DNA from: UMGS363 sp051881775
Lineage (GTDB): Bacteria; Bacillota; Clostridia; Oscillospirales; Ruminococcaceae
Length of the DNA stretch: 34,436 bases
Reading direction: 5' to 3'
Assembly: GCA_051881775.1 (NCBI GenBank)
Contig: JBJEQN010000113.1
Location: 1-34,436, forward strand
Below are positions 30,895-34,436 of this stretch, piece by piece. Position 1 is the stretch's first letter, and every line of letters begins with the position of its first letter. The notes beneath the pieces were generated by a model that was not told the origin of the DNA, searched no databases, and saw only the letters and a program-made list of their open reading frames with translations. The position numbers and the translations under genes are program-made.

Positions 30895-32022
30895 ATGAAT
30901 AGTGAAATAACCGCCGCAGAACTGAAAAAACTGCCGCAGGACAGCTTTATGCTCATAGATATAAGGGACGAATACGCTTTCGGTTACGGACATATTGACG
31001 GTGCGATGAATATACCTCAGAATAAGCTCAATGACAGCATTTCCGATCTGCCACATGATAAAAAACTGATAATATGCTGCAAAAGCGGCTTAATAAGCCA
31101 AGATATAGCGGACGAACTGTGCGAGAAAGGGTTTGAAGCGTATAATCTGACGGGCGGCTACTGCGAATGGCTGCGTTCAAAACTTGAAAACGCCGAAATT
31201 ACGGAAACCGTAGAGCAAAGCATCAGAAAAAAATTCGGCAGAACGATATGGAGCAAATTTGCCAAAGCCATTACAACTTACGACCTTGTAAGTTCCGGAG
31301 ATAAAATTGCCGTCTGTATTTCCGGCGGCAAGGATTCCATGCTTATGGCAAAGCTTTTTCAGGAGCTAAAAAGGCACAATAAATTCCCGTTTGAGCTTGT
31401 TTTTCTCGTAATGGACCCCGGTTACAGTCCCGAAAACCGCAGCATTATCGAGAAAAACGCCGAAGCTATGTCCATTCCTCTGACAATATTTGAGTCGGAT
31501 ATTTTTGAAGCTGTTTACAACGTGGAAAAATCACCTTGTTATCTTTGCGCCAGAATGAGAAGAGGACATCTTTACAGCAAGGCAAAGGAGCTTGGCTGCA
31601 ACAAAATTGCTCTCGGACACCACTTCGATGATGTAATCGAAACTATCTTAATGGGAATGTTATACGGCGGTCAGGTTCAGACTATGATGCCCAAACTTCA
31701 CAGCACAAATTTTGAGGGAATGGAGCTTATCCGTCCCATGTATCTTATCCGTGAGGACGAGATCAAGCATTGGCGTGACTATAACGATCTGCATTTTATC
31801 CAATGTGCCTGCAAATTCACCGATACCTGCACCACCTGTACGCCTACAAACACAGGTTCCAAGCGGCAGGAGGTAAAACGTCTTATAGCTGAGATGAAAA
31901 AGGTAAATCCACAGGTGGAAATGAATATCTTTCGCAGCGTTGAAAACGTTAATCTTAATACTGTTATCGCCTATAAGGACAATAATGGCACACACAGCTT
32001 TCTTGACGGATATAAAACTTAA
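30895..32022 (+). CDS. Rhodanese-TtcA-like PP-loop fusion (tRNA sulfur-transfer type)
   Basis: The 375-aa protein joins a rhodanese domain (about 1-97; DIRDEYAFGYGHIDGAMNIP, active-site Cys62 in CCKSGLIS) to a PP-loop ATPase of the TtcA group. The latter has SGGKDS (143-148) for ATP, the CxxC pair Cys215/Cys218 in PCYLCARMRRG, GHHFDDVIET, and a C-terminal Cys cluster (304, 306, 312, 315). TtcA proteins use two N-proximal Cys and one more to hold an Fe-S cluster for 2-thiocytidine formation in tRNA. The built-in rhodanese would supply the persulfide sulfur. Whether the target is tRNA or another thiolated compound is not shown. GGAG lies before ATG. Confidence 0.9.
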   Translation: MNSEITAAELKKLPQDSFMLIDIRDEYAFGYGHIDGAMNIPQNKLNDSISDLPHDKKLIICCKSGLISQDIADELCEKGFEAYNLTGGYCEWLRSKLENAEITETVEQSIRKKFGRTIWSKFAKAITTYDLVSSGDKIAVCISGGKDSMLMAKLFQELKRHNKFPFELVFLVMDPGYSPENRSIIEKNAEAMSIPLTIFESDIFEAVYNVEKSPCYLCARMRRGHLYSKAKELGCNKIALGHHFDDVIETILMGMLYGGQVQTMMPKLHSTNFEGMELIRPMYLIREDEIKHWRDYNDLHFIQCACKFTDTCTTCTPTNTGSKRQEVKRLIAEMKKVNPQVEMNIFRSVENVNLNTVIAYKDNNGTHSFLDGYKT

Positions 32023-32082
32023 GGGAAAACCGAACACAACTTGTACAAATCATATCTGACATAGAAAGAGAATTAAAAATCT

Positions 32083-32748
32083 ATGGATAAATTTACGGAA
32101 TATATCAGTTCACAGTTTAAAAATCCCCACGGATTTATCGGAAAGATAATATGTATCATTCAAAATGTTTTGAATGATTCGATGTACAAAAAAGCTGCTT
32201 CGCTTGTTGACATTGAAGCAAATGAAAAGGTTCTTGATATTGGGTACGGCAACGGACATCTTCTTGAACTTCTATATAAGAAAAAGGCTGTTGATATGTA
32301 CGGGATCGACATTTCCGACGATGCAAAAGAAATGGCAATAAAGCGAAACAAAAAAGCAGATGAAGCAGGTCAGCTGCATTTACAGGTCGGGGACTACTGT
32401 GAACTTCCTTATGAAGATGAAATGTTCTCGGCGGTGACTTCCATAAATACAATCTATTTTTGGTCGGATACGGTCAAGGGATTATCGGAAATAAGAAGGA
32501 CTTTAAAGCAGGGCTGTTCCTTTTACAATGTAATGTATACAAGAGAATATCTTGATACGATAAAATACACAAAGATCGGTTATAAAAAATTTGAGCAAGA
32601 AGGACTTATTGAACTGGGCAAAGAAGCAGGTTTTGATAAAATAGAGATCAAGGATATCAAAAAGGGAAAAAGCTTTGTTGTGATATACACGAGGCTTTCT
32701 AAGAACGGTCCCGTTTATACATACCAAGGTAAAGACATTTCAAATTAG
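32083..32748 (+). CDS. SAM-dependent methyltransferase, class I
   Basis: The 221-aa protein has the Rossmann-type motif I VLDIGYGNGHLLELLY (about res 50-65), the acidic motif II YGIDISDDAKEMA, and the post-motif YEDEMFSAVTSINTIYFW of the UbiE/type-11 group. Substrate is unknown. It ends with TAG, the only gene in the window seen to do so. No strong ribosome site or promoter was found in the 60-bp gap, so it may be cotranscribed with the PP-loop gene. Confidence 0.9.
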   Translation: MDKFTEYISSQFKNPHGFIGKIICIIQNVLNDSMYKKAASLVDIEANEKVLDIGYGNGHLLELLYKKKAVDMYGIDISDDAKEMAIKRNKKADEAGQLHLQVGDYCELPYEDEMFSAVTSINTIYFWSDTVKGLSEIRRTLKQGCSFYNVMYTREYLDTIKYTKIGYKKFEQEGLIELGKEAGFDKIEIKDIKKGKSFVVIYTRLSKNGPVYTYQGKDISN

Positions 32749-32754
32749 GAAAAA

Positions 32755-32852
32755 GCTGATTAAAGCGAAGCGTTCATTTCGCCGTTTTGAGAAATGTACG
32801 AGTTTCCGTCTTTGAGGACATTTTGAAAAACGGCAGAAACGTATTAATCAGC
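32755..32852. repeat. Nested inverted repeat between convergent genes
   Basis: GCTGATTAA (32755-32763) pairs with TTAATCAGC (32844-32852), and GCCGTTTT (32781-32788) with AAAACGGC (32827-32834); flanking TTTC and GAAA extend the inner stem. The whole element is about 98 bp and similar in plan, though not in sequence, to 30267-30372. It may be a terminator for both the methyltransferase and the cysE gene, or a small repeat element. Confidence 0.55.
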
Positions 32853-32882
32853 GTTTCCTTAGCATTAATATATCATCAATTA

Positions 32883-33839
32883 TCAAATCACATAAAACCA
32901 GCTTTCGTCCACCTCAAGTTCTGCTCGCTGTATCGGGTGAGAAGCGTCATAATTAAAGCGAAGCTCCTGATTTTTTATGCTGACCCTTGCGCCCTCGGGG
33001 ATAGACTTGGTGATGAACGCATTGCCGCCCACAACAACATTCTTTCCGACAACAGTTTCGCCACCGAGAATGGACGCTCCCGAGTAGATCGTAACATTAT
33101 CGTCAATAGTCGGATGACGCTTTTTGCTTTTGAGCTTCTGTCCGCCCCTTGTGGAGAGCGCACCGAGAGTAACTCCCTGATATATCTTTACATTGTCGCC
33201 GATAACGGTGGTTTCACCGATAACAATGCCCGTGCCGTGATCGATGAAAAAGTATTTGCCTATCGTTGCTCCGGGGTGAATGTCAATTCCCGTTACGCTG
33301 TGGGCATATTCGGTCATAATTCTCGGGATAAGCGGGATATTCAGCAGATAAAGCTCGTGAGCTATCCTGTTCACCATAACGGCGAAAAGCCCCGGATATG
33401 AAAAGATTATCTCGTCCTTGTTGAACGCAGCAGGGTCGCCGTCAAATGCCGCCTGAACGTCGGTATCAACATATTCACGAATTTTCGGTATCGTCCCGAG
33501 AAATTTCAAAGCAAGCCGCTCCGCTTCATCGGCAATATCCCCCTCGTCTGCATTTTCAAATTCGGGAACATATCTGAGCACAATGGATATCTGCTTTATC
33601 AGATTATACAGCACATCTTCAAGAAGCATGGTCATATTGTTCCTTACGGTGTAGATGCGGTATGTGCCGTTTTTGAAATATCCCGGGAAAATAATGTTGC
33701 GGAGCTTGTCGATTATCTCGATAATGACCTCTTTTTTCGGGTGGTCGAAGGTTTGGATATTATCAATATCCCTGCCCGATTCATAATCGGAAAGAATGTC
33801 GCCGATAAGTTTGTTGACCTCAGATTCAAGCTTGTGCAT
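32883..33839 (-). CDS. cysE: Serine O-acetyltransferase, EpsC type
   Basis: The 318-aa protein has a helical N-terminal half and a left-handed beta-helix of hexapeptide repeats with the catalytic His region HSVTGIDIHPGATIGKYFFIDHGTGIVIGETTVIGDNVKIYQGVTLGA, then RHPTIDDNVTIYSGASILGG. The extended N-terminus with IFPGYFKNG is typical of the EpsC subtype of cysteine-biosynthesis enzymes. It makes O-acetylserine from serine and acetyl-CoA. GGAGG lies 8 nt before ATG. It follows a SufS-like desulfurase gene on the same strand, linking cysteine supply to sulfur mobilisation. Confidence 0.95.
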   Translation of the reverse strand: MHKLESEVNKLIGDILSDYESGRDIDNIQTFDHPKKEVIIEIIDKLRNIIFPGYFKNGTYRIYTVRNNMTMLLEDVLYNLIKQISIVLRYVPEFENADEGDIADEAERLALKFLGTIPKIREYVDTDVQAAFDGDPAAFNKDEIIFSYPGLFAVMVNRIAHELYLLNIPLIPRIMTEYAHSVTGIDIHPGATIGKYFFIDHGTGIVIGETTVIGDNVKIYQGVTLGALSTRGGQKLKSKKRHPTIDDNVTIYSGASILGGETVVGKNVVVGGNAFITKSIPEGARVSIKNQELRFNYDASHPIQRAELEVDESWFYVI

Positions 33840-33866
33840 AATATGTGCCTCCGTTTATAACATTTA

Positions 33867-33898
33867 CGGACGGCAGAACGCTTTTATCCTGCCGTCCG
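33867..33898 (-). terminator. Hairpin between the sufS-like and cysE genes
   Basis: CGGACGGCAG (33867-33876) and CTGCCGTCCG (33889-33898) form a perfect 10-bp GC-rich stem with a 12-nt loop. No T-run follows on the minus strand, so it is more likely an mRNA-processing or attenuating structure than a full terminator. Confidence 0.5.
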
Positions 33899-33935
33899 CT
33901 TTGGAATATATATTTAAGGAGTTTGAAGAATTTTG

Positions 33936-34436
33936 TTATGTAAGCGATCGGATCGCCCGAACCAGCCTGTCAATATCCTCGGGAGAATTATAAAGCGCAA
34001 GAGTGGGGCGGACAACTCCCTCAAGCCCGTAGGAACGAAGAATAGGCTGTGCGCAGTGATGTCCCGTTCTTACTGCGATGCCGTATTTATCAAGGTGCTG
34101 TCCCACCGTTTTATTGTCATATCCGTCAAGAACAAAGGACAGTGCGCTTGACTTCTGAGAAGCTGTGCCGATAAGGTGAAGCCCCGGTATCTTTGCAAGC
34201 TCCTTCATTCCGTAGGAAACAAGCTCATGCTCGTAACGGCTTATCTCGGGCATTCCTATGGAGTTAAGATACTCCAGAGCAGCTCCCAGACCCACAGCGT
34301 CAGCAATACTTGCTGTGCCTGCTTCAAACTTGTTGGGCGCAGGATTGTATATAGTGCGCTCAAATGTAACGTCCGCTATCATATTTCCGCCGCCCTGATA
34401 GGGTCTTGCAGCTTCAAGCAGTTCCTTTTTGCCGTA
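33936..34436 (-). CDS. sufS: SufS-like cysteine desulfurase, C-terminal part (cut by window edge)
   Basis: 167 residues are visible, running off the window edge at YGKKELLEAARPYQGGGNMI, so the Met at 34382 is not the start. FEAGTASIADAVGLGAALEYL is the conserved segment near the cofactor phosphate, and the catalytic Cys is in RTGHHCAQP, followed by VRPTLALYNSPEDIDRL. This is the group II (SufS/CsdA) pattern, a PLP enzyme that takes sulfur from cysteine for Fe-S clusters. The pyridoxal Lys is outside the window. It lies 96 bp upstream of cysE. Confidence 0.93.
   Translation of the reverse strand, partial: YGKKELLEAARPYQGGGNMIADVTFERTIYNPAPNKFEAGTASIADAVGLGAALEYLNSIGMPEISRYEHELVSYGMKELAKIPGLHLIGTASQKSSALSFVLDGYDNKTVGQHLDKYGIAVRTGHHCAQPILRSYGLEGVVRPTLALYNSPEDIDRLVRAIRSLT

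Noticed and set aside
1..34436. CRISPR arrays, tRNA or rRNA genes, IS transposases, phage genes
   Set aside because: Read through on both strands; no regularly spaced direct repeats with spacers, no cloverleaf or rRNA sequence and no transposase or integrase motif was found.

Overview
The window looks like a scaffold from a fibre- and sugar-degrading Gram-positive anaerobe of the Ruminococcaceae/Oscillospirales type. The evidence is indirect: GGAGG-type ribosome sites, lipoprotein signals ending in a lipobox Cys, GH3/GH5/GH51/GH1 hemicellulases, an HPr-like protein, ABC rather than PTS sugar uptake, and near-consensus sigma-A promoters with 17-bp spacers. No rRNA or tRNA is present, so the assignment rests on gene content only. 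Two runs of 100 N (26072-26171 and 27577-27676) show it is a draft scaffold.

Region 1 (1-13150), plant-polysaccharide locus. A tight minus-strand operon runs GH51 arabinofuranosidase, cytosolic CelC-like GH5, lipoprotein GH5, a LacI-like sensor/GGDEF protein, a DUF4380-like protein, GH3 beta-xylosidase and xylose isomerase (cut by the window edge). Divergent from it are a lipoprotein sugar-binding protein, an AraC-family regulator and a GH1 beta-glucosidase. The 351-bp divergent region holds two strong promoters. In front of each, in the same orientation and at the same distance, is a 15-bp motif repeated at 21-bp spacing. This is a convincing operator array, probably for the AraC protein.

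Region 2 (13158-22384), redox/detoxification genes. It contains a CocE/NonD hydrolase, an HxlR regulator divergent from a nitroreductase and an NmrA-like gene broken by two in-frame TAG codons, a minus-strand operon of CMD-cupin, MerR and a lipoprotein flavodoxin, and a LysR regulator divergent from a second flavodoxin, a 21-codon ORF, a sugar/maltose-type O-acetyltransferase and an aldo/keto reductase.

Region 3 (22411-30249), sucrose/fructoside operon. A minus-strand operon runs SBP, permease, permease, MsmK-type ATPase, GH32, fructokinase and an HPr-like protein lacking the active-site His. It is divergent from a LacI repressor, with paired CCGG-centred operators at both ends of the intergenic region. 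The first N gap is flanked by an exact 55-bp duplication and is probably an unmerged contig overlap. The second gap hides real coding sequence.

Region 4 (30267-34436), sulfur-related and miscellaneous genes. It holds a 107-aa unknown protein divergent from a rhodanese/TtcA-like PP-loop fusion, a methyltransferase, an EpsC-type serine O-acetyltransferase and the 3' part of a SufS-like cysteine desulfurase. Two long nested inverted repeats separate convergent genes here.
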